A DNA stretch of 64,000 bases from Peptostreptococcus russellii (GCF_003012055.1 NZ_JYGE01000006.1:62001-126000), one strand, 5' to 3'. Positions 34,379-44,645 are shown, numbered from the stretch's first letter. Program-made: numbers and translations. The notes: generated from the sequence alone by a model not told the origin.

Positions 34379-35434
34379 ATGATTTATTTGTTTCTTGTAG
34401 TTTTACTTTTTGCAGCCGTATTTTTATACATTATGAATAATGATAAAAGAAATTTAATGTCTGGTGTGTTCTTTGTATTGACCTTGCTTTCTTTGGGGAT
34501 TTGGATTATTTTCTTAGTATTTAAGTATAGTCAAGTTATTTCAAATTATCCGATTCTGATGTCGATAATAATGATTTTATCAGTCTTATTAGTATTTATG
34601 CTAGTACTTTTACCGATACTTTTAATTGGATTTTTATTTTATAACGGTATTAAAATAATGATTAAAGAAGGTTTTAGGCCAAGAAATGTATTGTCCTTGC
34701 TGCTTTCAATACTATTATTTGTTTATCTTATAATATGGCCTAGATTCAATAAAATAACTTCTAATAGTTTTGCAAGTTATATTTATGTATATGTTGGAAT
34801 ATTGGCTGTATACTTTTTATTCTTGATGATGATGTTTACATTATCAAATATGCTCAACTTGATAAATTTCAAGAAGAAGGATCTTGATTTTGTTCTTGTT
34901 TTGGGAGCAGGTCTTATTAAGGATAAGGTAACACCACTTTTGGCAGGAAGAATAGATAAGGGTATTGAGGTTTATAGGAAAAATAAAAATTCGAAGTTGA
35001 TTTTATCTGGTGGACAAGGTGGAGATGAAGTGATAGCAGAAGGTATTGCTATGGCTAACTATGCTAGAGAAAAGGGAGTTCCAGAATCTGATATATTGAT
35101 TGAAGATAAATCTAAAAACACAAAAGAAAATATTTTATTTTCATATGAAATAATGAGTTCTCATCTTGATTTTGGAAAAAAACCTAATTTTGCTATAGCT
35201 ACAAATTCATACCATGTGTTGAGAGCCTTGATAATAGCCAAAAGTCTTGGGATTGATTGTATTGGATATGGTTCAAAATCTAAGTGGTATTTTACTTTAA
35301 ATGCATTTATAAGAGAGTTTATAGGATATATCCACTATACTAGAAAAAAACATATAAAAAATATAGCGCTAATTACTGTAATATACGTTATAGGAATAAT
35401 TTTAACGCAGATGATATTTAAATTTGCAATATAA
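34379..35434 (+). CDS. YdcF/SanA-like (DUF218) membrane protein
   Basis: A 351-aa protein with five or so transmembrane helices in residues 1-165, then a cytosolic-or-exterior DUF218 domain (about 170-320) with VLVLGAGLIKDKVTPLLAGRIDKGIEVY, LILSGGQGGDEVIAEGIAMANYA, and KSKNTKENILFSYEIM, and a last hydrophobic segment (330-348). Members affect the cell envelope (SanA, ElyC) but their reaction is not settled. ATG 34379 follows AGAAGGGAG. It is followed by a terminator and so closes the mnmE-mnmG-rsmG group. Confidence 0.85.
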   Translation: MIYLFLVVLLFAAVFLYIMNNDKRNLMSGVFFVLTLLSLGIWIIFLVFKYSQVISNYPILMSIIMILSVLLVFMLVLLPILLIGFLFYNGIKIMIKEGFRPRNVLSLLLSILLFVYLIIWPRFNKITSNSFASYIYVYVGILAVYFLFLMMMFTLSNMLNLINFKKKDLDFVLVLGAGLIKDKVTPLLAGRIDKGIEVYRKNKNSKLILSGGQGGDEVIAEGIAMANYAREKGVPESDILIEDKSKNTKENILFSYEIMSSHLDFGKKPNFAIATNSYHVLRALIIAKSLGIDCIGYGSKSKWYFTLNAFIREFIGYIHYTRKKHIKNIALITVIYVIGIILTQMIFKFAI

Positions 35435-35463
35435 GAGAGTACAGAGATGTACTCTCTCTTTTT
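35434..35463 (+). terminator. Rho-independent terminator
   Basis: AGAGAGTACA, loop GAGA, TGTACTCTCT followed by CTTTTT, directly after the DUF218 gene stop. Confidence 0.92.
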
Positions 35464-36029
35464 GCAAAAATCATAAAGGATTAAAAAAGTTATAGCAGAA
35501 AAATATTCAAGAATATTTAGAAAAATTGAAAAATTAAACACTTTTTCAATAAAATAAACTAATATAAAAAGGAGTATTTCTAAGAAATTCAAAGAGAAAT
35601 TTTATGGAGAATAAAATGTATTTTTTAGATGAAAACATATATTTTAATGGGAATTATTATTTTAATCCTTATTAAATAGCATATAAGAAGTAAAATAATG
35701 AATAAAACAAATAAAGATAAATAAGCAAATTAAAGCTAGATAAAATAGCTTAAAATTAAGGCTTATAGCTAACAGTCCTAATATTTAAATAAAATTTTTA
35801 TTTATGTTTACAAAAAGTTTAAAAAAAAATAAAATTTTATTTAACTTGAATTTTTTTTCTGTAGACAAAATAACATAATTAAAAAAATATTTAAATGGAT
35901 ATTGCAAAAAGCATATATTAATTATTGAAATTGTGGTAAAATTTAGAATAAGAGAAAAGTTTAAACTAGGGGAATTAAAAACAAAGATTATAATATTTGT
36001 ATATCGTGAAAGAGAGGTTTGAGTAGAAT
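35464..36029. other. AT-rich region upstream of the sigma-54 activator
   Basis: About 565 bases. The only frame with a good ribosome site (GGAG, 6 bases ahead) is a 19-codon one at 35616-35675, MYFLDENIYFNGNYYFNPY, rich in aromatic residues; I leave it unannotated as a gene. AGCTA-GATAAAA-TAGCT (about 35733-35750) is a small inverted repeat. The promoter of the activator must lie near its 3' end. Confidence 0.45.
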
Positions 36030-37460
36030 ATGTCCAATAATTATGTATGTAGGGAACAACTAGAGTACAACAACTATAATAACTTAGTTGAAAACATGAT
36101 GGAGCATATCGATGAAATAATAGTAATTTTCGATAAAGATGGCTTCATAAGAAGAATGAATTCCATAAGTGATCAAATATTACCTTTTAAGAGAAAAGAT
36201 ATTGTGGGGAAAAATATCAGAGAACTCGTAAAAGATAATCTTGTGGATAATCCAATTATTTTGGAGATGATTGAAACTAAGAAAAAGGTTTTCCGAGATA
36301 TTATATATCCAGAAGGAAAGGTTGTATCCTATACAGCAATACCGAGGTTTAGCATTAATGGGGATTTCATGGGGGGAGTCTTAACAGGCAGAGATATCTC
36401 TAGAATATTAAATCTTATGAAGGCTTCATGTGAAACAAAAGATAGTGATATAGAGTACATATCTGAGAGTAAGTGTATAGAAAGAATAAAAGATATTATT
36501 GCTACAATATCTGATTCAGATGCATCAGTATTGATACTAGGTGAGTCGGGAACAGGTAAAGAGATTATAGCAAGAAGTGTTTGGAAGCAAAGTTGTAGAA
36601 GGGACAAGCCTTTTGTAGCTATTAACTGTGCATCAATTTCACAAGACTTAGTAGAATCTGAGTTATTTGGTTATGAAGCGGGGGCTTTTACAGGGGCAAG
36701 AAAAGAAGGCAAGAAAGGGCTTTTGGAACATGCAGATGGAGGTACTATATTTCTTGATGAAATAGGTGAGCTAGCACTAGAGACTCAAAAAAAGCTATTA
36801 AGGGTTATACAGGAAAAAAGTATTATAAGGATAGGTGGAGTTGAGCCTATAGATATAGATGTTAGATTTATATCTGCTACTAATAAGACCACAAAAGAAA
36901 TAAAAGATCCTAATATTTTTAGACAGGATTTATACTATAGGCTGAGTGTAATTCCTATATTAATACCGCCATTAAGACATAGAAAAGAAGATATACTTCC
37001 TATAACAGATTTTTATATTGAGAGGTTTAACAATAAATATAATAGGAATGTTCATCTTACTAAGGATGCAAAAGATTCCTTGGTAAAAAATGATTGGCGA
37101 GGAAATATTAGAGAATTAAAAAATACAATAGAGAGATTAGTTATACTTTCAGCATATGAAACTATAAATAAAGACCAAATAAATAGAATTATGGGAATAG
37201 AATATCTAGATGCTCTTCCAGGTCAAGAAACAAGAAATGATTATGATGATAATTCTATAAATAGGGAAGAAGATCTAGAAAAAAAATCAATAAAAGTCAA
37301 TGATATAGTTACTATTGATGAAGCTCATAGAATAGTTGAACAAGAGATAATTTCTATGGCTATTAAAAAGTATGGTAATGTAACAGAAGCTTCAAAAGCA
37401 ATCGGTATTAATCCATCTACAGTGTATCGAAAAATAAAAAGTGGATATATTGATGTGTAA
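36030..37460 (+). CDS. Sigma-54-dependent transcriptional activator with PAS sensor
   Basis: A 476-aa enhancer-binding protein that uses ATP to open promoters held by sigma-54 RNA polymerase. An N-terminal PAS domain (about 15-125; [20 protein letters not shown]) precedes the AAA+ domain with Walker A GESGTGKE (171-178), the sigma-54-contacting loop GAFTGA (218-223), Walker B TIFLDE (239-244), and the sensor region. A Fis-type helix-turn-helix ends the protein ([20 protein letters not shown]). It lies directly ahead of a -24/-12 promoter and the hadA operon, so I infer that it activates that operon, sensing a small ligand through the PAS domain. ATG 36030 follows AGAGAGG. Confidence 0.93.
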   Translation: MSNNYVCREQLEYNNYNNLVENMMEHIDEIIVIFDKDGFIRRMNSISDQILPFKRKDIVGKNIRELVKDNLVDNPIILEMIETKKKVFRDIIYPEGKVVSYTAIPRFSINGDFMGGVLTGRDISRILNLMKASCETKDSDIEYISESKCIERIKDIIATISDSDASVLILGESGTGKEIIARSVWKQSCRRDKPFVAINCASISQDLVESELFGYEAGAFTGARKEGKKGLLEHADGGTIFLDEIGELALETQKKLLRVIQEKSIIRIGGVEPIDIDVRFISATNKTTKEIKDPNIFRQDLYYRLSVIPILIPPLRHRKEDILPITDFYIERFNNKYNRNVHLTKDAKDSLVKNDWRGNIRELKNTIERLVILSAYETINKDQINRIMGIEYLDALPGQETRNDYDDNSINREEDLEKKSIKVNDIVTIDEAHRIVEQEIISMAIKKYGNVTEASKAIGINPSTVYRKIKSGYIDV

Positions 37461-37608
37461 AATAAAATTTGTAAATAATTGTATATATATGGATATAAAT
37501 AGAAAAGTTGGGTATATAGAATATATATCTACATATTAGAGTTTGTCTAAGTTATATTTAACACAGACAAAATAAATATATATAAATAAAATTTCATATG
37601 AATATATT

Positions 37609-37657
37609 AACAGTTTTTTGCATAAAACGAATGATTCGCATAATGCAAAAAACTGTT
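37609..37657. promoter_or_regulatory. Large inverted repeat: candidate activator-binding site and/or terminator
   Basis: AACAGTTTTTTGCAT (37609-37623) is an exact inverted match of ATGCAAAAAACTGTT (37643-37657). The loop contains a second palindrome, CGAAT-G-ATTCG (37628-37638). A run of Ts follows, so it could end the activator transcript; but its dyad symmetry about 270 bases before the -24/-12 promoter is also where an enhancer site for the activator would lie. The rest of the gap 37461-37990 is AT-rich with no gene. Confidence 0.55.
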
Positions 37658-37917
37658 TTTTTTAGCAATATTTTAAATTTACTGATAATATAGTCAAAAA
37701 AAGCCTCTTTTTATGAAAAAAATCATAAAAAGAAATAAAAATATGGAATTTCAGTTTATTTTTTAACATATAGGATTGTTAAAAAGTTGCTCAAATGCAA
37801 AAAAAAGAAAAGATACACAATAATATTTGATAACGAATATCTTTTAAAAAATTCCTAGAGATATTGAATTCAAGCCATTTTGCTAAAATTATAACAAATA
37901 TTGTTAAAAAAATAGTT

Positions 37918-37934
37918 TTGGCAAGCTAATTGCT
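37918..37934 (+). promoter_or_regulatory. Sigma-54 (-24/-12) promoter of the hadA operon
   Basis: TTGGCA (37918-37923) and TTGCT (37930-37934) match the -24/-12 consensus TTGGCAC-N5-TTGC with exact spacing: the -24 G (37921) and the -12 C (37933) are 12 bases apart. Transcription would start near 37945, leaving a roughly 45-base leader with the AAGGAGGAG site of hadA. The adjacent activator gene supports this call. Confidence 0.82.
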
Positions 37935-37990
37935 TATATATAAGACAGAAAGGCAATAAGAATTTTTATAATTTCTAAGGAGGAGATAAA

Positions 37991-39202
37991 ATGAGTAAAA
38001 CAGGTTTACCATTAGAGGGAGTAAGAGTAATTGAATATGCTAACTACGTTGCAGCACCAGTGTGTGGAAGATGCCTTGCAGATTGGGGAGCAGAAGTAAT
38101 AAAGATTGAACCACTTGAAGGTGACTCAATGAGATATGTAGGTATGCAATGGAATTTCCCTATAGAAGAAGATGAGAACCCATTATTTGAAATGGAAAAC
38201 TCAGGTAAGAAGGGAATCATGGTAGACACAAGAAGTAAAGAAGGTGTAGAACTTATTTACGAACTATTACAAACAGCTGATGTTTTCTTAACTAATACAA
38301 GACAGAGAGCATTAGATAAGAGTGGGCTTAACTATGAATGTATAAAAGAAAAAGCTCCACATATAATATTTGCACATTTATTAGGATATGGTGACAATGG
38401 TCCAGCAAAGAACAATCCAGCATTTGACTATACAGCTTACTTTGCAAGAGGTGGAGTTGCAAGATCACTTATGGAAAAGGGTACATCACCAGCAAATCCA
38501 GTAGCAGGTCTAGGAGATCACTACGCAGGAATAAGTTTAGCAGCAGGTATTGTAGCTTCATTATTCAAGAAGAAAGAAACTGGTAAGGGAGAAAGAGTAA
38601 CAGTATCTCTATTCCATACAGCAGTATTTGGTATGGGTATTCCAGTAGCGGCTTCTAAGTATGGATACAGAATGCCAATATCAAGAAGAACACCACCTAA
38701 CCCACTAAACACTACATTTAAGTGTGCTGATGGAAACTGGGTTCAGCTAGCATTCTTCCAGTATGAAAAGTGGTTTGGAAACTTCTGTGACATGGTTATA
38801 GAAAGACCTGACCTAAAGGGTTCTAAGTACTCAACAATGAAGGAAGCAGTAAAGCATACTGAAGAATTCGTAATAATGATGGAAGAAGAATTCATAAAGA
38901 GACCATTTGCAGAATGGGCTGAAAGACTTCAAAAGGCAGGAATACCTTATGAAAAGCTTGCTTCACCAGAAGATGTACTTAATGACGAACAGTGTTGGTC
39001 AAATGACTACCTAATTAAGCATACATATGACAATGGAAACGAAGGTGTTTTATACAACACTCCAGTAATGTTTACAGAAAATCCTAGAGAAGGATATGTA
39101 AGAGCTCCAAAGATGGGTGAACATACTGAACAGGTAATGAAGGATCTTGGTGTTTCAGCAGATAAGATAGAAAAACTAAAAGAAAATAATATTATAAAAT
39201 AA
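37991..39202 (+). CDS. hadA: 2-hydroxyacyl-CoA transferase (HadA/FldA type)
   Basis: A family III CoA-transferase that moves CoA from the enoyl- or acyl-CoA product onto an (R)-2-hydroxyacid such as 2-hydroxyisocaproate or phenyllactate. The 403-aa protein has the family N terminus (LEGVRVIEYANYVAAPVCGR), the catalytic Asp near residue 176 in AGLGDHYAG, and typical C-terminal HTEQVMKDLG. ATG 37991 follows AAGGAGGAG. It is the first gene after the sigma-54 promoter and leads the eight-gene operon. HadA (leucine) and FldA (aromatic) cannot be separated with certainty; the nearby branched-chain transporter favours HadA. Confidence 0.9.
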   Translation: MSKTGLPLEGVRVIEYANYVAAPVCGRCLADWGAEVIKIEPLEGDSMRYVGMQWNFPIEEDENPLFEMENSGKKGIMVDTRSKEGVELIYELLQTADVFLTNTRQRALDKSGLNYECIKEKAPHIIFAHLLGYGDNGPAKNNPAFDYTAYFARGGVARSLMEKGTSPANPVAGLGDHYAGISLAAGIVASLFKKKETGKGERVTVSLFHTAVFGMGIPVAASKYGYRMPISRRTPPNPLNTTFKCADGNWVQLAFFQYEKWFGNFCDMVIERPDLKGSKYSTMKEAVKHTEEFVIMMEEEFIKRPFAEWAERLQKAGIPYEKLASPEDVLNDEQCWSNDYLIKHTYDNGNEGVLYNTPVMFTENPREGYVRAPKMGEHTEQVMKDLGVSADKIEKLKENNIIK

Positions 39203-39248
39203 GCTAAAAAATATATAGAGAGCTTGATACTTACAAGGAGGTAAAGAA

Positions 39249-40460
39249 ATGGCAGATAAAAAAGATGCTAGAACGGTTATAAATGAGTTGTTGGCAGAAC
39301 AATATGAGAATGCTTTTAAGGCAAAAGAAGAAGGTAGACCTGTAGGTTGGGCCACTTCAGTATTCCCTCAAGAGTTAGCAGAAATATTTGATCTGAATTT
39401 ATTATATCCTGAAAATCATGCTGCAGGAGTTGCTGCAAAGAAGGAATCTTTAGAGCTTTGTGAACTTGCTGAAGATCAAGGATATTCAAACGATCTATGT
39501 GCTTATGCAAGAACAAACTTTGGTTTACTTGAAAAGGGTCATTCAGATACTCTTCCAATGCCAGAACCAGATTTTCTATGTTGCTGTAACAATATATGTA
39601 ATGAAGTTGTTAAGTGGTATGAAAATATTGCTAGAGAAAGAAATATACCTCTAATAATGATAGATACTACTTATAATTATGACTATGAAGTATCTGAAAG
39701 TAGAATAAATTACCTAAAAGCTCAGTTTGAAGAAGCTGTTAGACAGTTATCAGAAATATCTGGAAAAGAATTTGATCCTAAGAGATTAGAAGAAGTTATG
39801 AAGATATCAGCTGAAAATGGTAAGCTATGGAAATACTCAATGAGTTTACCTCAGGGTAACTATCCATCTCCAATGAACGGTTTTGACCTATTTACATATA
39901 TGGCAGTAATAGTATGTGCAAGAGGTAAGACTGAAACAACTGAAGCATTTAAGCTATTAGTAGAATATCTAGAAGATAATGCTGAAAAGGGAGAAACTTC
40001 TTTCAGAGGAGAAGAAAAATATAGAATAATGATGGAAGGAATTCCATGTTGGCCTTATATAGGATACAAAATGAAGACTTTATCTAAGTATGGAGTTAAC
40101 ATGACAGGAAGTGTTTATCCTCATGCTTGGGCACTTGAATATGAAGTAAATGACCTTGACGGAATGGCAAGAGCATATAGTTCAATGTTCAATAATGTCA
40201 ATATTGAAAAAATGGTTGAATACAGAATAAACGCTCTAAAAGACGGTGACTGTGAAGGTGCATTCTATCATATGAACAGAAGCTGTAAGTTGATGAGTTT
40301 CATTCAGTATGAAATGATGAGAAGAGTTGCTAAGGAAACTGATTTACCATATGCAGGATTTGATGGGGATCAGGCTGACCCAAGAAACTTCACAAACGCA
40401 CAGTTTGAAACTAGACTTCAGGGACTAGTAGAGGTAATGAGCGAAAGAAAAAATAAATAG
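39249..40460 (+). CDS. hadB: 2-hydroxyacyl-CoA dehydratase, alpha subunit
   Basis: HadB and HadC form the oxygen-sensitive dehydratase that removes water from (R)-2-hydroxyacyl-CoA by a ketyl-radical mechanism. The 403-aa subunit carries the conserved FLCCCNNICNEVVKWYE segment (about residues 108-124), whose cysteines ligate a [4Fe-4S] cluster, and MNRSCKLMSFIQYEM near the C terminus. It begins 46 bases after hadA behind AAGGAGG. The pairing with HadC and the HadI activator is standard. Confidence 0.92.
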   Translation: MADKKDARTVINELLAEQYENAFKAKEEGRPVGWATSVFPQELAEIFDLNLLYPENHAAGVAAKKESLELCELAEDQGYSNDLCAYARTNFGLLEKGHSDTLPMPEPDFLCCCNNICNEVVKWYENIARERNIPLIMIDTTYNYDYEVSESRINYLKAQFEEAVRQLSEISGKEFDPKRLEEVMKISAENGKLWKYSMSLPQGNYPSPMNGFDLFTYMAVIVCARGKTETTEAFKLLVEYLEDNAEKGETSFRGEEKYRIMMEGIPCWPYIGYKMKTLSKYGVNMTGSVYPHAWALEYEVNDLDGMARAYSSMFNNVNIEKMVEYRINALKDGDCEGAFYHMNRSCKLMSFIQYEMMRRVAKETDLPYAGFDGDQADPRNFTNAQFETRLQGLVEVMSERKNK

Positions 40461-40484
40461 TTTTAATTTTGAGGAGGCCATAAA

Positions 40485-41612
40485 ATGACTATTAAAGATA
40501 TACTAGGAAAATTAGAGTATGCTTCAAATCATCCTAAGGAATTAATGAAGCAATATTTAGATGAAAATAAAAAGGTTATTGGACTACTTCCAGTATACAC
40601 ACCTACAGAAATAGTACATGCAAGTGGAATGATACCTATGGGCGTATGGGGTGGAAAGACTGAAATAGATGCTGCAAAAGAATATTTCCCAGCATTTGCA
40701 TGTTCAATAATGCAGGCAATACTAGAGTATGGAATTAAGGGAAGTTATGATGGTATGTCAGCTGCAATAATTCCTTGCATGTGTGACTCTTTAATAACTA
40801 TGACTCAGAACTACAAGTCTGGTGTTAGTGGAATGGAAATGATAGCTTTTGTTCATCCACAAAACAGAAAGATACAGGCTGGTACTGACTACCTTGTAAC
40901 TGAATATGAGGGAGTAAAGAAGAAACTTGAAAAGATATGTGGACATGAAATCACAGAAGAAGCTCTTCAAAACAGTATCGATGTTTACAATGAACACAGA
41001 AAAGTAATGCAGGAATTTATTGAACTAGTTCCTAAGCATTTAAATACAATCACACCATACTTAAGAAACGCAGTTATTAGAAGTGGATTATTTATGAAGG
41101 TTGAAGAACATACTGACTTAGTAAAGCAGTTAAATGCAGAGCTAAAAGCAATGCCAGAAGAAAAGTTTGATGGTAAGACAGTAATGGTTACAGGAATAAT
41201 ATTTGATGATAAGGAAATCTTAAACTTACTAGAAGAAAACAATATTGCCGTAGCTTATGACAATGTTGCTCAGGAAACTCTTCAGTTTGATACTTTAGTA
41301 CCAAATGAAGGAAAGTCAGCTCTTGAAAGACTAGCTCTTCAGTGGAGAGACGTTGAAGGTTCTACTTTAGCATATGATCCTCAGAAGAAGAGAGGTAAGA
41401 TGATAGTTGAAAATTGTAAGAGAGTTGGTGCTGACGGCGTAATCTATGCAATGATGAAATTCTGTGACCCAGAAGAATATGACTATCCAATAGTAATGAA
41501 AGACCTTAAAAATGCAGATATACCACATTTGTATCTAGAAATAGAACAGCAGGTTGGAAGTAACGAACAAATCAGAACAAGAGTACAAACATTTGCCGAA
41601 ATGCTTGTATAA
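40485..41612 (+). CDS. hadC: 2-hydroxyacyl-CoA dehydratase, beta subunit
   Basis: The 375-aa second subunit of the dehydratase. It shows PVYTPTEIVHASGMIPMGVWGG (about 36-57), FACSIMQAILEYG and AIIPCMCDSLITM, with cysteines positioned as cluster ligands in this family, and MKFCDPEEYDYP near residue 327. ATG 40485 follows GAGGAGG, 24 bases after hadB. It cannot be distinguished by sequence alone as leucine- or phenylalanine-specific. Confidence 0.92.
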   Translation: MTIKDILGKLEYASNHPKELMKQYLDENKKVIGLLPVYTPTEIVHASGMIPMGVWGGKTEIDAAKEYFPAFACSIMQAILEYGIKGSYDGMSAAIIPCMCDSLITMTQNYKSGVSGMEMIAFVHPQNRKIQAGTDYLVTEYEGVKKKLEKICGHEITEEALQNSIDVYNEHRKVMQEFIELVPKHLNTITPYLRNAVIRSGLFMKVEEHTDLVKQLNAELKAMPEEKFDGKTVMVTGIIFDDKEILNLLEENNIAVAYDNVAQETLQFDTLVPNEGKSALERLALQWRDVEGSTLAYDPQKKRGKMIVENCKRVGADGVIYAMMKFCDPEEYDYPIVMKDLKNADIPHLYLEIEQQVGSNEQIRTRVQTFAEMLV

Positions 41613-41629
41613 TATTTTGGAGGTATGAA

Positions 41630-42775
41630 ATGAAGTTAAAACTGGAACATGAAATGGTAAAAAAATCAATAAGGGATTTTTGTCAGGTAGAACTATATGA
41701 TACAGACTTGGCAAAAGAAATGGACCAAGAAAACCGTCCTATGCCTAAAGAATTTATGGACAAATTAGCTAGATATAAGTACAACTCAGTAATAGTACCA
41801 AAAGAATATGGCGGTGCTGGAGCTGACTACATGTCATATGCAATAATAATGGAAGAATTATCTAGAGCAGATTGTTCTTCAGGAACTTTCTTGACAGCTG
41901 GGGCTTCTTTGGTAGCTTTACCACTTGTAAACTTTGGAACACCAGAACAGAAAGAAAAATATTTGAAACCTCTATCATTGGGAACTCAGATCGGTGCATT
42001 TGGTCTTACTGAACCAGGAGCAGGTTCTGATGCCGGTGCAACAGCTACAACAGCTGAGTTAGATGGAGATCACTACATACTAAACGGAAGAAAATGTTGG
42101 ATAACAAACGCACCATTTTGTGATTTTGCAATAGTTTCTGCAGTTACTGAGAAAGGCAAGGGAACACATGGGGGAATTTCAACTTTCATAGTTGAAACTA
42201 AGTGGGATGGAGTATCTCACGGAGCTCATGAGGATAAGATGGGTATTAGAGGAACAAGAACATCGGATTTAATATTTAATGATGTAAAGGTTCCAAAAGA
42301 AAATATGTTAGGTAAGTTAGGTGCTGGATTTAAGGTAATGATGAATACTCTTGAATCAGGAAGAATAGGCGTTGCAGCACAGGCAGTAGGTGTAGCACAG
42401 TCAGCATTAGATGAAGCTGTAAAATACACTCAAGAGAGAGTTCAGTTTGGAAAGCCTATAGCTAGATTCCAGAACACTCAATTCACAATAGCAGATATGG
42501 CTACTAAGGTTGAAGCAGCAAGAATGTTAGTATATAGTGCAGCTATGGACAAAGATGCAGGAAAGAATCCTGGATTAGCATCTTCAATGGCTAAGTACTA
42601 TGCAGCAGAAGTAGCAAATGAAGTTGCTTACAAGGCTCTTCAGCTTCACGGTGGATACGGATATGTTAAGGATTATAGAATTGAAAGAATATACAGAGAT
42701 GCAAGAATTCTTTCTATCTATGAAGGAACTTCTCAGGTTCAGCAGATGGTTATAGCGGCTCACGTAATAAAATAA
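41630..42775 (+). CDS. acdB: Acyl-CoA dehydrogenase acting as enoyl-CoA reductase (AcdB type)
   Basis: A 381-aa flavoprotein of the butyryl-CoA dehydrogenase family that, with EtfAB, reduces 2-enoyl-CoA (for example isocaprenoyl-CoA) and probably bifurcates electrons to ferredoxin. Family motifs are IGAFGLTEPGAGSDAG (flavin and substrate binding), WITNAPFCDFAIV, QLHGGYGYVKDYRIERIYRDARI and the catalytic Glu in IYEGTSQVQQ (about residue 368). It follows hadC by 17 bases and is followed by etfB-etfA. Confidence 0.93.
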   Translation: MKLKLEHEMVKKSIRDFCQVELYDTDLAKEMDQENRPMPKEFMDKLARYKYNSVIVPKEYGGAGADYMSYAIIMEELSRADCSSGTFLTAGASLVALPLVNFGTPEQKEKYLKPLSLGTQIGAFGLTEPGAGSDAGATATTAELDGDHYILNGRKCWITNAPFCDFAIVSAVTEKGKGTHGGISTFIVETKWDGVSHGAHEDKMGIRGTRTSDLIFNDVKVPKENMLGKLGAGFKVMMNTLESGRIGVAAQAVGVAQSALDEAVKYTQERVQFGKPIARFQNTQFTIADMATKVEAARMLVYSAAMDKDAGKNPGLASSMAKYYAAEVANEVAYKALQLHGGYGYVKDYRIERIYRDARILSIYEGTSQVQQMVIAAHVIK

Positions 42776-42796
42776 ATAGATAGGATGGTGTAGATT

Positions 42797-43582
42797 TTGA
42801 GAATTATAGTATGTGCAAAACAGGTACCTGATACAACTGAGGTAAAAATAGATAAGAAAACAAACACACTAATAAGAGAAGGAGTTCCAAGTATACTTAA
42901 TCCAGATGACTCTAATGCATTAGAAGAAGCATTAAGACTAAAGGATATATATAAGGATTGTACAGTAACAGTAGTTTCAATGGGACCTCCACAGGCAAAA
43001 GAAATGTTAAGAGAATGTTTAGCAATGGGTGCTGACGAAGCTGTATTAGTAAGTGATAGAGCTTTCGGTGGATCAGACACTTGGGCGACTTCAAATGCTT
43101 TAGCTGCAGCGATAAGAAAATTAGGAGATTATGACCTAATATTATCAGGTAGACAGGCAATAGATGGAGATACAGCTCAGGTTGGACCTCAGATAGCTGA
43201 GAAGTTAGATCTTCCTCAGGTAACTTATGTTCAAAAGCTAGATATTGATGGAAATACTTTAAAGGTAGAAAGAGCATTAGAAAATGGATTTGAAAAGATA
43301 GAACTTCAAATGCCAGCACTATTGACAGCAGTTAAGGAATTAAATGAACCAAGACATATGTACATAGATAAGATATTTGATGCTTGTCAAAAAGAAATTT
43401 CAGTATTGACTATAAATGATGTAGATATTACTGCATCAGAAGTAGGGTTAAAAGCTTCTCCTACAAGAGTATTTAGATCTTTCACACCTGAAGTTAAGGG
43501 TCAGGGAGAAATGCTTAACGGAACAGTTGAGGAAATCTCACAGAGTCTAGTAGAAAAGCTTAAAGAGAAACATATAATATAA
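42797..43582 (+). CDS. etfB: Electron transfer flavoprotein beta subunit
   Basis: A 261-aa Etf beta subunit. MRIIVCAKQVPDTTEVKIDKK and NPDDSNALEEALRLKD, together with LSGRQAIDGDTAQVGPQIAEKLDLPQVTYV, are diagnostic; the family of bifurcating Etf proteins binds a second FAD here. It starts at TTG 42797, 12 bases downstream of AGGATGG, 21 bases after acdB. It acts as a complex with EtfA and the acyl-CoA dehydrogenase. Confidence 0.93.
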   Translation: MRIIVCAKQVPDTTEVKIDKKTNTLIREGVPSILNPDDSNALEEALRLKDIYKDCTVTVVSMGPPQAKEMLRECLAMGADEAVLVSDRAFGGSDTWATSNALAAAIRKLGDYDLILSGRQAIDGDTAQVGPQIAEKLDLPQVTYVQKLDIDGNTLKVERALENGFEKIELQMPALLTAVKELNEPRHMYIDKIFDACQKEISVLTINDVDITASEVGLKASPTRVFRSFTPEVKGQGEMLNGTVEEISQSLVEKLKEKHII

Positions 43583-43599
43583 ATTAGGAGAGGTTAGAG

Positions 43600-44613
43600 A
43601 TGGAAAAAGTAGATATTTCAAACTATAAAGATATATGGGTATATGCTGAACAGAGGCAAGGAAAGCTGTCTCCAGTAGTTATAGAACTATTAGGAGAAGG
43701 TAGAAAGCTTGCTGATGTAAAGGGTATAAAGTTAAATGCGATATTAGTAGGTAACGATGTAGGTCATTTAGTAGATGAACTTTATTCTTACGGAGCTGAA
43801 ACAGTTTACTTCTGTCAGGATAGTAAGCTTGAAAACTATACTACAGATGGATATTCTAAGGTGGTTTGTGACGCTATAAATGAGTTCAAACCAGAAATAT
43901 TCCTTATAGGAGCGACTCACATAGGTAGAGATATGGCTCCAAGAATAGCTTCAAGATTAAATACAGGACTAACTGCTGACTGTACAAAGTTAGAAATAGA
44001 TGAAGAAGATGGAAAGATAAAGCAGACTAGACCAGCATTTGGTGGTAATATAATGGCTACTATAATATGTCCAGAAAATAGACCACAGATGTCAACAGTA
44101 AGACCAGGTGTAATGGATAAGGCAATTAAGAATCCAGATCATAAGGGTGAATTAGTAAAGGTTAATTTAGACCTTAAGGCATCTGATATTAGAACTGAAG
44201 TGAAAGAAATAATAAAATCTGAAAAGGATTTAGTATCACTTACAGATGCTGAAGTTATAGTTTCAGGGGGGATAGGACTTGGAACACAAGAAGGTTTCAA
44301 GCTTATTGAACAGCTAGCTGAAAAGCTAAATGGTGTAGTTGGTTCATCAAGAGCAGCAGTAGATGCTGGTTGGATAGACCATTCTCATCAGGTAGGTCAG
44401 ACTGGTACAACAGTTAAGCCAAAGCTTTACATTGCTTGCGGTATATCTGGAGCGATACAGCACTTGGCAGGAATGAGTGATTCTGATACTATAGTTGCAA
44501 TCAATAAAAACCCAGATGCACCTATATTCCAGGTGGCAGATTATGGTTTAGTAGGCGACCTTTATGATATAATTCCACAGATAATAGAGGAATTAGAAAA
44601 CATAGAAGGGTAA
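43600..44613 (+). CDS. etfA: Electron transfer flavoprotein alpha subunit
   Basis: A 337-aa Etf alpha subunit. The N-terminal part carries [21 protein letters not shown]; the C-terminal FAD-binding domain has [68 protein letters not shown]. It is immediately downstream of etfB (17 bases) behind GGAGAGG. No extra ferredoxin domain is present, so ferredoxin must be a separate protein. Confidence 0.94.
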   Translation: MEKVDISNYKDIWVYAEQRQGKLSPVVIELLGEGRKLADVKGIKLNAILVGNDVGHLVDELYSYGAETVYFCQDSKLENYTTDGYSKVVCDAINEFKPEIFLIGATHIGRDMAPRIASRLNTGLTADCTKLEIDEEDGKIKQTRPAFGGNIMATIICPENRPQMSTVRPGVMDKAIKNPDHKGELVKVNLDLKASDIRTEVKEIIKSEKDLVSLTDAEVIVSGGIGLGTQEGFKLIEQLAEKLNGVVGSSRAAVDAGWIDHSHQVGQTGTTVKPKLYIACGISGAIQHLAGMSDSDTIVAINKNPDAPIFQVADYGLVGDLYDIIPQIIEELENIEG

Positions 44614-44645
44614 GAGATTTAAAATATATTTTAGAGGAGATTAAT

